A stretch of DNA of 32,167 nucleotides, taken from assembly GCA_937925525.1 (NCBI GenBank), contig CALALS010000113.1:1-32167 (forward strand), written 5' to 3'. Position numbers and translations under genes: made by a program. Each line of letters opens with the position of its first letter. The first letter of the stretch is position 1. Below, in pieces: positions 23,733 to 31,888 of the stretch. This DNA comes from an uncultured Flavobacteriales bacterium (GTDB taxonomy: Bacteria; Bacteroidota; Bacteroidia; Flavobacteriales_E; Vicingaceae). The notes beneath the pieces were generated by a model. That model made no database searches. It was not told where the DNA came from and was given only the letters and a program-made list of their open reading frames with translations.

Positions 23733-24971
23733 TTATTTCTTTTTTCGGTAGTAAAGTGTAGAGCAATTGGTTTGCTGAAATAATTTGTTGCTTACTTTTT
23801 TAACATCTTCTGCTGTTACTTTTCTGTATTCATCGATTTCAGTATTCACTAAATTAGCGTCTCCTAACAATTCTCCAATAGCCAGATTCATAGCTTTGTC
23901 TAGTACATTTATTTCTGAAAATAAAATAGTGGACTCTACCTTGTTTTTTACTTTGATTAATTCTGTTTCTGAAATTCCATTACTACTTAAATCATTCAAC
24001 ACATTTTGAATGGCTTCATCGGCTTCTTCAACAGTATATTTATCGTTTATTTTTCCGCCAACTATAAATAAACCGTCATCAAAATATCCGGAAACATAAG
24101 CGTTAATTTCACTAAATAGTTGCTTGCCTTTTACTAGTTCTTTGTAAAGTCTTGAGGATTTTCCTCTTGATAAGACATCAGAAATTAAGTCGCTTGTATA
24201 ATATTCTTGGCTATGCCTATCGCACATTTTGTAAGCTTTATAAATGGCATTAGCAGGAACTTTTCTTTCCACTTCTAATAATCTATGTTCAGTTTGCTTG
24301 GGTTCTTTCGGTAAATTTCTTTTAGGAACATCTCCTTTTTCTATTGAGCCAAACCATTTTTCAGCTAGCACTTTGATGTCGTTTACTTTAACGTTTCCGG
24401 CAACACACAAAATAGCGTTATTTGGTCGATAAAATTTATAGAAAAAATCTTTTACATCTTGCAGTGTGGCATTTTCAATATGGCTGATTTCTTTTCCAAT
24501 GGTTGCCCAATTGTAGGGATGTTCTTTGTACGCTAGCGGACTTAATAGCAGCCACACATCGCCATACGGTTGGTTTAAATAACGTTGTTTAAATTCTTCA
24601 ATTACCACACTTCTTTGAACCTCCAGACTTTTTTCAGTAAATGCCAGACTTAACATTCTATCAGATTCCAACCAAAAACCCGTTTCTAAATTTTGTAATG
24701 GAAGTGAAAGATAGTAGTTGGTCATGTCGTTTGTCGTAAATGCATTGTTTTCTCCACCAACCATTTGCAGTGGCCCATCGTAATTCGGAATATTTATTGA
24801 CCCGCCAAACATTAAATGTTCAAACAAATGAGCAAATCCGGTTTTAGTAGGGTTTTCATCTCTGGCTCCAACATCATACAACACATTCATAACGGCTATG
24901 GGCGTATTTTTATCTTGATGAACGATAACCTTTAGTCCGTTATCTAATGTAAACTTTTCGTATTTAACCAT
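23733..24971 (-). CDS. M16-family zinc metallopeptidase, catalytic subunit
   Basis: The 412-residue protein has the inverted zinc motif HLFEH (His48, Glu51, His52) in TGFAHLFEHLMFGGS, and the downstream acidic stretch VVIEEFKQR that gives the third ligand. Other marks are FFYKFYRPNNAILCVAGNV and LSRGKSSRLYKELVK. It starts 3 nt after the nitronate monooxygenase-like gene and is followed after 1 nt by its non-catalytic partner. The three genes look like one operon. No signal peptide is visible. Confidence 0.93.
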   Translation of the reverse strand: MVKYEKFTLDNGLKVIVHQDKNTPIAVMNVLYDVGARDENPTKTGFAHLFEHLMFGGSINIPNYDGPLQMVGGENNAFTTNDMTNYYLSLPLQNLETGFWLESDRMLSLAFTEKSLEVQRSVVIEEFKQRYLNQPYGDVWLLLSPLAYKEHPYNWATIGKEISHIENATLQDVKDFFYKFYRPNNAILCVAGNVKVNDIKVLAEKWFGSIEKGDVPKRNLPKEPKQTEHRLLEVERKVPANAIYKAYKMCDRHSQEYYTSDLISDVLSRGKSSRLYKELVKGKQLFSEINAYVSGYFDDGLFIVGGKINDKYTVEEADEAIQNVLNDLSSNGISETELIKVKNKVESTILFSEINVLDKAMNLAIGELLGDANLVNTEIDEYRKVTAEDVKKVSNKLFQQTNCSTLYYRKKK

Positions 24972-24974
24972 TTC

Positions 24975-25934
24975 TTAAAATCTGAATTTTTCAGAGTGGC
25001 TTTCTTCTAATGCCAATCTATATTCATTGATAATATTTTCAACTATTGTTTTGGCTGGTAAAATTTCATTGATTTGAGAAGAAACCTGCCCTATTTCTAA
25101 TTCACCTTCATTTAAATCGCCTTCAAACATTCCTTTTTTTGCTCGGGCTCTTCCTAAAATTATTTTTAATTCTTCGGGAGTAGCACATTTTTCGTAAGCC
25201 TCTTGCACCTTTTTGTAAAAATCATTTTTTATTAATCGAACAGGAGTAATTTCTTTTAAGGTAAGAATGGTATCTCCTTCACCTGCATTTACAACTGTAT
25301 TTTTAAAGTTAATATGTGCCGATGATTCTTCTGATGCAACAAATCTGCTTCCTATTTGTACTCCGTCAGCACCTAAATTCATGGCAGCTAACATGGCTCT
25401 TCCGCTTCCTATTCCACCGGCTGCAATTAGTGGAATATCTATTGCGTTTGCAACTTGAGGAATTAAACATAATGTAGTTGTTTCTTCTCTACCGTTATGT
25501 CCACCGGCTTCAAAGCCTTCTGCCACAACTGCGTCAACACCTGCATCTTGAGCCTTAAGTGCAAATTTTGCACTTGATACAACATGAACAACAGTAATTC
25601 CTTTTTCTTTTAAAATAGGCGTCCAAGTTTTAGGATTGCCTGCAGATGTGAAAACTATTTTAACACCCTCTTCAATAATGGTTTTGATATGTTCATCAAT
25701 CTGAGGATAAAGCATGGGGAGGTTTACCGCAAAATTTTTGTCGGTGGCTTTCTTACATTTTTGAATATGTTCTTTTAAAATTTCAGGGTACATTGAGCCT
25801 GAACCGATAATTCCCAATCCACCGGAATTACTAACAGCAGAAGCCAATTCCCACCCACTGCACCAAATCATGCCGGCTTGAATTAGTGGATACTTTATAT
25901 CAAAAAGTTCATTAATTCTGTTCATTGAATCCAT
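24975..25934 (-). CDS. FMN-dependent nitronate monooxygenase-like (2-nitropropane dioxygenase) protein
   Basis: The protein has 319 residues and is a TIM-barrel FMN enzyme. Visible marks are YPLIQAGMIWCSGWELASAV, SNSGGLGIIGSGSM, the phosphate-binding region LIAAGGIGSGRAMLAAMNLG followed by ADGVQIGSRFVAS, and the EGFEAGGHNG motif with the conserved His. These fit both nitronate monooxygenases and FabK-type enoyl-ACP reductases. I cannot separate the two from sequence alone. A second Met three codons later (MNRINELFDIKYP, ATG at 25925) may be the real start. It heads an operon with the M16 pair. Confidence 0.85.
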   Translation of the reverse strand: MDSMNRINELFDIKYPLIQAGMIWCSGWELASAVSNSGGLGIIGSGSMYPEILKEHIQKCKKATDKNFAVNLPMLYPQIDEHIKTIIEEGVKIVFTSAGNPKTWTPILKEKGITVVHVVSSAKFALKAQDAGVDAVVAEGFEAGGHNGREETTTLCLIPQVANAIDIPLIAAGGIGSGRAMLAAMNLGADGVQIGSRFVASEESSAHINFKNTVVNAGEGDTILTLKEITPVRLIKNDFYKKVQEAYEKCATPEELKIILGRARAKKGMFEGDLNEGELEIGQVSSQINEILPAKTIVENIINEYRLALEESHSEKFRF

Positions 25935-26031
25935 TTGACTGCAATATTCGTATTCTTATCTTAAAAATGAAACATATTTAATTTTTTAAAGTAAAAAGTG
26001 AGCTTGATTTTAAGTTTCATTGATAAATAAG

Positions 26032-26039
26032 TATATTTG
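26032..26039 (+). promoter_or_regulatory. -7 promoter element of the DUF6089 gene
   Basis: TATATTTG lies 15 nt before the TTG start at 26055, predicting a leader of about 10 nt. No -33 TTG lies at the usual spacing. Confidence 0.55.
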
Positions 26040-26054
26040 CCTTTTAGTTAAAGT

Positions 26055-26984
26055 TTGAAAGCTAGGATACTCATCATATTATTTGTATTGCCTGTTTTTG
26101 GGTTTTCCCAATATTATTGGGATTATGGCCTAAATTTAGGTCCATCTAACTATGTGGGAGATATTGGCGGAAAAGAAAAAACCCGTAGAGATTATTTTGT
26201 AGATATGCATCTAAAAACTACAAGATGGGTTGTAGGTGGTTATGCTCGCTACAAAGCCACTCCAAAGTGGTATTTACGTTCAAATTTAAATTGGATTAGA
26301 TTGACTGCTGATGATGCTAACTCATTAAACCCTGCTAGGGTTGGTAGAAACCTGCATTTTAGAAATGATTTATTTGAAGCAAGTGTTAGAGGAGAATATG
26401 TTTTTGAGAGAAGCTCTGATGTTGGTAGAACAGGTAGGTACAGGCTTGCCTTTGACGCCTATTTATTTGCGGGAGCTGGAGTGTTTTATCACAATCCGAA
26501 AGCAAAATACAATGGCAAGTGGGTTGCTTTACAACCATTAATGACAGAAGCGCAAGTTAAGCCCTATTCTAGATTTCAATTTACTATTCCTTATGGTGTA
26601 GGAATGCATTATACCATTGATAGGAAGTATCGTATTGGATTAGAGCTTGAGTATAGAACTACCTTTACTGACTATTTGGATGATATTAGTAGCACTTTTC
26701 CTTATAAAGGCCAATTGAGTGATCCTACAGCTATAGCACTTTCAAATAGATCTACACCAGATGTGGTTAACAATATAGAGCCTCAGGAAGGCTACCCACA
26801 GCCTACTATGTACACTTATTCTCCTGGTTTTAAAAGAGGAGACCCAACACATAATGATGGATACCTTTCAGTAAATGTTACAGTTGGTATGGTACTTAGA
26901 GGTAAAAGTAATTTCTATAGAGCTAAATACAGCTTTGGAAAAGGAAGAAAAGGTGTAAGAAGAAAATCTAGAGCTAAGTTCTAA
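26055..26984 (+). CDS. DUF6089-type outer-membrane beta-barrel protein
   Basis: The protein has 309 residues. The start codon is TTG: an in-frame TAA at 26049 rules out any earlier start, and the next Met is past the signal peptide. The signal KARILIILFVLPVFGFSQ is followed by YYWDYGLNLGPSNYVGDIGG, the typical N-terminus of this Bacteroidota family. Further on are VGGYARYKATPKWYLRSNLN, YLFAGAGVFYHNPKA, RIGLELEYRTTFTDYLDDIS, and SVNVTVGMVLRG. The tail is very basic (KGRKGVRRKSRAKF). The family sits in the outer membrane, and its role is not established. A bidirectional hairpin separates it from the convergent protease gene. Confidence 0.85.
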   Translation: MKARILIILFVLPVFGFSQYYWDYGLNLGPSNYVGDIGGKEKTRRDYFVDMHLKTTRWVVGGYARYKATPKWYLRSNLNWIRLTADDANSLNPARVGRNLHFRNDLFEASVRGEYVFERSSDVGRTGRYRLAFDAYLFAGAGVFYHNPKAKYNGKWVALQPLMTEAQVKPYSRFQFTIPYGVGMHYTIDRKYRIGLELEYRTTFTDYLDDISSTFPYKGQLSDPTAIALSNRSTPDVVNNIEPQEGYPQPTMYTYSPGFKRGDPTHNDGYLSVNVTVGMVLRGKSNFYRAKYSFGKGRKGVRRKSRAKF

Positions 26985-27007
26985 AACTGTAAGTTAAAAA
27001 AACATAG

Positions 27008-27035
27008 AAACCCTAATCCGAGAGAGTTAGGGTTT
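27008..27035. terminator. Bidirectional terminator between convergent genes
   Basis: AAACCCTAA / TTAGGGTTT form a 9-bp perfect stem with a 10-nt loop and a T-run on the plus strand. On the minus strand the hairpin overlaps the last codons and stop of the aspartic protease, so its use there is less sure. Confidence 0.8.
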
Positions 27036-27438
27036 TTTCTTTGTAGTTTATAATTGCGCTATATTTAACTAAAATATCTCCCCCAATTATTACATCTATT
27101 GGACTTAGTCCAATATTTTCATAAGAAAGGTTTACATGCGTTAGGTCTAAAACGGCTACTTCGTAATTAAGTTCTTCAAAACCATCAAGTTCAAATTTTT
27201 CAATAGTCGTTTTAAAACTTTTCATTGTATTTGTGCCCAAGCCAGATGATAATTTATCGTTTTCATTTAATGTTTCTTGCTGTAAAACTTCCTTTATGGT
27301 ATTGATGTCAAAAACTGTTTTTGATGCTCCTGTATCAATTATTAAATTTACATCTATTCCATTGGCTTTTCCCTTAATGTTTAAATGAAATCCATCACCT
27401 TCAAGATCTATAACATCAAATTTTATAATTGTCTTCAT
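27013..27438 (-). CDS. Retropepsin-like aspartic protease, single domain
   Basis: The 141-residue protein holds one half-pepsin fold, which would act as a homodimer. The catalytic motif is IIDTGASKTVFD with Asp35, and the second family motif is VIIGGDILVKYSAIINY near the end. No signal peptide or membrane segment is seen, so it is probably cytoplasmic. Its natural substrate is unknown. It follows mdh after a terminator. Its stop codon lies within the bidirectional hairpin. Confidence 0.85.
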   Translation of the reverse strand: MKTIIKFDVIDLEGDGFHLNIKGKANGIDVNLIIDTGASKTVFDINTIKEVLQQETLNENDKLSSGLGTNTMKSFKTTIEKFELDGFEELNYEVAVLDLTHVNLSYENIGLSPIDVIIGGDILVKYSAIINYKEKTLTLSD

Positions 27439-27450
27439 TTGGTAAAAATA

Positions 27451-27479
27451 AAAAAGCCCTGATTTTTTACGTCAGAGCT
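27451..27479 (-). terminator. Terminator after mdh
   Basis: On the minus strand AGCTCTGA / TCAGGGCT form an 8-bp stem (one G-U pair) with loop CGTAAAAAA, followed by a T-run. It lies between mdh and the protease gene, so the protease gene needs its own promoter or some read-through. Confidence 0.8.
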
Positions 27480-27502
27480 TTTGATTAATAAATAAATAAT
27501 AT

Positions 27503-28435
27503 TTATGCTGTTACTTCTAATAAATCATTTGTTTTTCTAACACCTTCGGCACTTTCTTGCATATGTGCTTTTTCAGCATCGCTAAGACTAATTTCAACTA
27601 TTTTTTCAATTCCATTTTTTCCTAAAATAACAGGAACTCCAATGCAAATGTCATTTAGTCCATACTCACCTTCCAATAATGCAGAGCAAGGAATCATTTT
27701 CTTTTGGTCACAAGCTATGGCTTGAACCAATGTAGAAACTGCAGCGCCCGGTGCATACCATGCAGAAGTTCCAAGTAGTTTAGTTAATGTTGCTCCACCT
27801 ACTTTTGTATCTTCTTTTACTTGATTTAATCTATCTGCACTAATAAATTCTGAAACTAAAACACCATTTCTGGTTGCTTTTTCAGTTAAAGGAACCATGC
27901 CGGTGTCGCTATGTCCGCCAATTACCATTCCTGAAATTTCTGAACCCGGGCAGTCTAATGCTTCTGCTAATCTATATCTAAATCGGGCGCTGTCTAACGC
28001 ACCACCCATACCAATAATTCTGTTTTTTGGTAAACCGGTTGCTTTATGAACTAAATAAGTCATCGTATCCATAGGGTTGCTCACTACAATAATGATAACA
28101 CTTGGAGAATGCTTAATTAAACTTTCGCTAACAGTCTTTACTATTCCCGCATTAATACCAATTAATTCTTCTCTTGTCATTCCAGGCTTTCTAGGAATTC
28201 CGCTGGTTATTACAGCTACATCGCTGTTAGCCGTTTTAGAATAGTCATTAGTGCTTCCCGTAATTTTTGTGTCGAATCCATTAAGGGTTGCGCACTGCAT
28301 TAAATCCATTGCCTTTCCTTCAGCATATCCTTCTTTAATATCTACTAAAACTACTTCAGAAGCAAAATTTTTCATAGCGATGTACTCGGCACAACTTGCG
28401 CCAACTGCACCCGCACCTACAACTGTTACTTTCAT
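27503..28435 (-). CDS. mdh: Malate dehydrogenase
   Basis: The 310-residue NAD-dependent enzyme interconverts malate and oxaloacetate in the TCA cycle. It has the nucleotide loop VGAGAVGASCAEYIA (Gly7 to Gly12 region), the Asp32 that favours NAD, GIPRKPGMTREEL with the substrate Arg82 and Arg88, VSNPMDTMTYLV, LDSARFRYRLAE with Arg151, and the catalytic His175 in GGHSDTGMVP. Length and motifs match the lactate-dehydrogenase-like MDH group common in Bacteroidota. Strong terminators lie on both sides, so it is probably transcribed alone. Confidence 0.96.
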   Translation of the reverse strand: MKVTVVGAGAVGASCAEYIAMKNFASEVVLVDIKEGYAEGKAMDLMQCATLNGFDTKITGSTNDYSKTANSDVAVITSGIPRKPGMTREELIGINAGIVKTVSESLIKHSPSVIIIVVSNPMDTMTYLVHKATGLPKNRIIGMGGALDSARFRYRLAEALDCPGSEISGMVIGGHSDTGMVPLTEKATRNGVLVSEFISADRLNQVKEDTKVGGATLTKLLGTSAWYAPGAAVSTLVQAIACDQKKMIPCSALLEGEYGLNDICIGVPVILGKNGIEKIVEISLSDAEKAHMQESAEGVRKTNDLLEVTA

Positions 28436-28491
28436 GATAAGAGAATTGTTTTTAAAAATTTGAATTGATTGATTATTGCTTGCGAATTTAA

Positions 28492-28527
28492 TAAAAAAAA
28501 GAAGCTGCCGAAAATTCGACAGCTTCT
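28492..28527 (-). terminator. Terminator after the PKD-repeat T9SS cargo gene
   Basis: On the minus strand AGAAGCTG / CAGCTTCT pair (8 bp), with inner CGA/TCG pairs beyond one mismatch. Eight T follow. It lies 28 nt after the stop codon. Confidence 0.85.
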
Positions 28528-28554
28528 AAACCCGCTACTATGAGAAAACTACTT

Positions 28555-29691
28555 TTAGTGTTTTATGAATTTATGTACACTAATTTCGCTACCTACTATA
28601 GTGTTTACAAAATATATGCCAGAATTAAGTTTATTTAAATTATACTCAATAGTTCTGTTTCCACTAGATAAATATTGATTTTCTAGAATTATGTCTATCA
28701 CTCTACCACTAACATCGGTTATCGTAATACTAACTTTTTCAGATTGGGTTAAGCTAAAGTTTAAGTTGATTCTATCATTAGCCGGATTAGGATATAATTT
28801 AAAGTCTTTTAGATTATTCATTTCATTTATTGAGTTTGGAACACAATTTACAGAAATGGTATCGCAATAGGTGGCTTGACAGCTTGTAGAATTATCCCAA
28901 ATAGTTACACATGTATAATACAAGCCCGGTGTACTATATTGGTGAACAGGATACTGCTGAGTACTGCTGTTTCCATCACCAAAACTCCATTGGTAATTAT
29001 AGTTAGGGTTAGAAGGTGTTGCAGTTGGAATAAAATAGGTGTAGCAAGCCGAATCAAACGAAGTAAACATTATTTGACAATTACTGCTGCTTCCGCAATT
29101 AGTAATTTGAATCGGTAAACAAAGTGTATCTGAACATTGTGTTAAATTATTCCATGCAGTTAAGCAAACATTATATGTGCCATTTGATGAGTATGTATGA
29201 GAAGGATTGGCTTGATTACTAGTTCCGCCATCTCCAAAATTCCAGTAATAATTCCATCCACTTGAAGCAGGATTAACAGTAGATACAAAACTTACGTTGC
29301 AATTTTGAGTAGTATGGGTCCAGTTTACAGAACAGTTTTGACTTCCCCCACAATTAACATAAATACTATCACAATAAGCATTTTGGCAAAATGAACTATC
29401 CCATACAGTAAGGCAAACGTTATACCATCCACTTGAGGTATATGTATGGGTTGTAACACTTGTATTTGAAGGTGATGTACTGGTGTTTACTGTTGTTCCA
29501 TCACCAAAGTTATAGCTTAAGTGTGAAGTGAAAGCTGAACTACTATTTGTATGGTAAAAATCAACAACACACCCATTAGACAGGTGAGCTGAATCAACAA
29601 ACATGGCGTTGCAGTTAGATTGACTAAAAAGTCTATTACCCAAAAACAGACTTATAACTAAGATGGTAATTGTGTAGATATTTTTTTTCAT
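28555..29691 (-). CDS. Secreted PKD-repeat protein with T9SS type A sorting domain
   Basis: The protein has 378 residues from the ATG at 29691 (MKKNIYTITILVISLFLGNR, a signal peptide). A longer frame from 29721 adds ten polar residues and is less likely. Three similar units of about 90 residues each carry a PKD core: NFGDGTTV, NFGDGGTS and SFGDGNSS, each followed by a HTYSSNGTYNVCLT-like strand. Each unit has several Cys, probably in disulfides. The end, FKLYPNPANDRINLNF and on to FVNTIVGSEISVHKF, is the type A sorting domain used for type IX secretion and cell-surface attachment. No enzyme domain is present, so an adhesion or scaffold role is likely. It probably has its own promoter. Confidence 0.9.
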   Translation of the reverse strand: MKKNIYTITILVISLFLGNRLFSQSNCNAMFVDSAHLSNGCVVDFYHTNSSSAFTSHLSYNFGDGTTVNTSTSPSNTSVTTHTYTSSGWYNVCLTVWDSSFCQNAYCDSIYVNCGGSQNCSVNWTHTTQNCNVSFVSTVNPASSGWNYYWNFGDGGTSNQANPSHTYSSNGTYNVCLTAWNNLTQCSDTLCLPIQITNCGSSSNCQIMFTSFDSACYTYFIPTATPSNPNYNYQWSFGDGNSSTQQYPVHQYSTPGLYYTCVTIWDNSTSCQATYCDTISVNCVPNSINEMNNLKDFKLYPNPANDRINLNFSLTQSEKVSITITDVSGRVIDIILENQYLSSGNRTIEYNLNKLNSGIYFVNTIVGSEISVHKFIKH

Positions 29692-29910
29692 AACATTTAT
29701 TTTTTTTTGTTTCTGAGGCAAATCTCTTTATGATGCAATTATTTTAAAAATTAAAAATGAATAAATATTATCTATTTAAAAGTCAATATAGTTATTTAAA
29801 ATATTGTAAAACAATTATTTAATATATTTACAAATTACCTATTTAGATGTAATTATTTATTTAAACTCTATTTTTATCGAATAGTTTTTTTCTTAAAAGC
29901 TATTAAACAG

Positions 29911-29935
29911 GCAACCCTTTTTTAATTTAGTCGTC
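29911..29935 (+). promoter_or_regulatory. Putative ECF-type promoter upstream of the sigma factor gene
   Basis: GCAACC (29911-29916), a 15-nt spacer, then CGTC (29932-29935), ending 16 nt before the ATG at 29952. AAC and CGTC are core letters of many ECF promoters, and no TAnnTTTG box is seen here. This suggests self-activation. The rest of the 230-nt gap from 29722 is very AT-rich with repeated TATTTAAA-like strings and holds no gene I can see. Confidence 0.35.
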
Positions 29936-29951
29936 TTAGAAGTTGTAATGA

Positions 29952-30530
29952 ATGGATTCGTTAGACGAACAACAGGTAAAAGAAATAGTTAAAGGTTGTG
30001 TAAATGGCGACAGAAGATGTCACCAAAAGTTTTACGAATTCTTTTACAACAGAATGATGGGAGTTTGCTTCCGGTACTCAAAAAACTCGGAAGATGCAAA
30101 AGACTTACTTCATGATGCTTTTATGAAGGTTTTCAAATATTTGGAATCCTACAATTTTGAAGGTTCTTTGGAAGGATGGGTTAGAAGAATAGTTGTAAAT
30201 ACAGCTATTGATAGGTACCGAAAAAACAAAAAAGCAGTCTTCGTATCTGAAGAAGATATTGGAGAACTACCTTTTCAGTTTAAAGATTACCAGCCTGGTG
30301 CAGTTAGTCAAATTCACGAAAAGGAATTAATGAAAGCTGTTCAGTCATTATCTCCGGCCTATCAAGCAGTATTTAACTTATACGCTATAGAAGGTTATTC
30401 GCATAAAGAAATTGCTGAACAACTAGGTATAAGTGAAGGTACTTCTAAGTCTAATCTAGCTAAAGCCAGAATGAATCTTCAAGGAATTATTGATAAATTA
30501 ATGAGTGTTAAAGATGGCACAATTGGATAA
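29952..30530 (+). CDS. ECF-type RNA polymerase sigma factor
   Basis: The 192-residue protein has sigma region 2 at about 25-95 (FYNRMMGVCFRYSKNSEDAK, DLLHDAFMKVFKYLESY, EGWVRRIVVNTAIDRYRKN) and region 4 at about 125-180 (LSPAYQAVFNLYAIEGYSHK, EIAEQLGISEGTSKSNLAKA). There is no region 1.1 or 3, as in ECF factors. It directs RNA polymerase to a small set of promoters in response to an envelope signal, normally controlled by a partner anti-sigma factor. Its gene overlaps by 17 nt the start of a single-pass membrane protein, which is the likely partner. Confidence 0.93.
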   Translation: MDSLDEQQVKEIVKGCVNGDRRCHQKFYEFFYNRMMGVCFRYSKNSEDAKDLLHDAFMKVFKYLESYNFEGSLEGWVRRIVVNTAIDRYRKNKKAVFVSEEDIGELPFQFKDYQPGAVSQIHEKELMKAVQSLSPAYQAVFNLYAIEGYSHKEIAEQLGISEGTSKSNLAKARMNLQGIIDKLMSVKDGTIG

Positions 30531-31782
30531 AATATTTAAAGAAAAGCTCGACAGTTTTGAGGTTGATTACAACCCAAACCATTGGGCTGAAATGGAAAGC
30601 ATGCTGGATAAAAGTCCGGTAAGCTCTACTCCAAAAAATTGGAAAAAGTATGTTGGTTATGCAGCCGGTGTAGCTTTAATTACATCTGCAGTAGTTTACT
30701 TTGCCGTTGAAAATAGCACTACAAAAGATAACACATCTGCTGATAAAGTGCAGCCGACAACAGAAGAATTTAACAATAACACTTTACCAACATTAAACAA
30801 CAATAAAGAAGAAACGACTAATGAAGTTACTTCTACTAATAACTCAAATGAGATTTTAGATAAAAACAATAATGAAAATATAGAGGATAGCTATACAGAA
30901 ATAAATCAAGTTGCATCTGATAATAGAGTTGATAATCAAACTAATGATGTGAATTCAAACAACTCAAATAATCCTGACAATAGCAACATCCCTCAAAATT
31001 ATAAACTATCATTTGTTATAAATTCTAGTAAAAAATCAGTATGTCAGGGAGAAGCGGTTAAGTTAGCAGTATCTAAAAAATCAGGTTCCGAGCAAGTAAC
31101 CTACAGCTGGTATATCAATAATGAACTAAAGCATATTGGCGAAACATATACTTATGTATCTGAAAATGCTGGTGATAAGCTAGTAAAAGTTGAGGCTACT
31201 GCTGATAAAATATCTGCCACATCTGAAATAGAAATCAAAGTGGTTGAATTACCTAAGTTTGATTTAGAAATCGTCAACCAAGACCGGACAATTGCAGACC
31301 CATATACATCTATTGTGGCCAGTAATTCTGGTTTACAATATGAGTGGAGATTTAATAACGAGAAAAAAACAGGTGCTAGTTTTGTACATGAGTTTGAAAA
31401 AGCAGGAAACTATGATATTGAAGTTTATGCAACTAATGGTAACTGCAAAACTGCAAAACCTAAGATTGTTACCGTAAACGTAAATTCAGATTTAACCTTG
31501 GCTCCAAATTCGTTTATTCCAGAAATGGGGGTTAATGATGATCAAGTGAAAACATTTTTCCCTTGGGCGTTAAAAAACCATGACTTACAATTTGAATTAA
31601 TTATCAAAGATATAAATGGTAAAGAGGTATATCGAACTAATGAAATTGCTCCATGGAACGGAAGGTTAAACAATACAGGCGATATGCTTCCTGTAGGAAA
31701 TTATTTCTGGATACTAAATGTTACCAATAATAAAGGTCAAAATAACTTATATACAGATGTTGTTAAATTAGTTAAAAAATAA
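30514..31782 (+). CDS. Membrane protein with anti-sigma-like N-terminus and T9SS type B (gliding-motility-type) C-terminus
   Basis: The protein has 422 residues from the ATG at 30514. A GTG three codons earlier is also in frame, but the ATG gives the usual start. Residues 1-45 are cytoplasmic and acidic (MAQLDKIFKEKLDSFEVDYN, then PNHWAEMESML), as in many Bacteroidota anti-sigma-like proteins. Residues about 46-65 form one membrane segment (YVGYAAGVALITSAVVYFAV). A long Asn/Thr/Glu-rich linker runs to about 165, then PKD- or Ig-like domains (YSWYINNELKHIGETYTYVS; YEWRFNNEKKTGASF). The last about 100 residues match the gliding-motility-associated (CHU_C) type B sorting domain: LAPNSFIPEMGVNDDQVKTF and LPVGNYFWILNV. 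It overlaps the sigma gene by 17 nt. Confidence 0.85.
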   Translation: MAQLDKIFKEKLDSFEVDYNPNHWAEMESMLDKSPVSSTPKNWKKYVGYAAGVALITSAVVYFAVENSTTKDNTSADKVQPTTEEFNNNTLPTLNNNKEETTNEVTSTNNSNEILDKNNNENIEDSYTEINQVASDNRVDNQTNDVNSNNSNNPDNSNIPQNYKLSFVINSSKKSVCQGEAVKLAVSKKSGSEQVTYSWYINNELKHIGETYTYVSENAGDKLVKVEATADKISATSEIEIKVVELPKFDLEIVNQDRTIADPYTSIVASNSGLQYEWRFNNEKKTGASFVHEFEKAGNYDIEVYATNGNCKTAKPKIVTVNVNSDLTLAPNSFIPEMGVNDDQVKTFFPWALKNHDLQFELIIKDINGKEVYRTNEIAPWNGRLNNTGDMLPVGNYFWILNVTNNKGQNNLYTDVVKLVKK

Positions 31783-31807
31783 ACTTCCCATATATTAATT
31801 GTTCAAG

Positions 31808-31833
31808 AGCCGGCTTTTTAAGTCGGCTTTTTT
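31808..31833 (+). terminator. Terminator of the sigma factor operon
   Basis: AGCCGGC / GTCGGCT form a 7-bp stem (one G-U pair) with a 7-nt loop, followed by a T-run. Confidence 0.85.
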
Positions 31834-31888
31834 AATTATTTGTAAATCACAAAAAAAAGGGATAAATTGCACCCTTAAACATTTGATT

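Noticed and set aside
29722..29910. Hidden small gene in the AT-rich gap before the sigma factor
   Set aside because: Every frame is short or full of stops; only repeated A/T-rich strings are seen.
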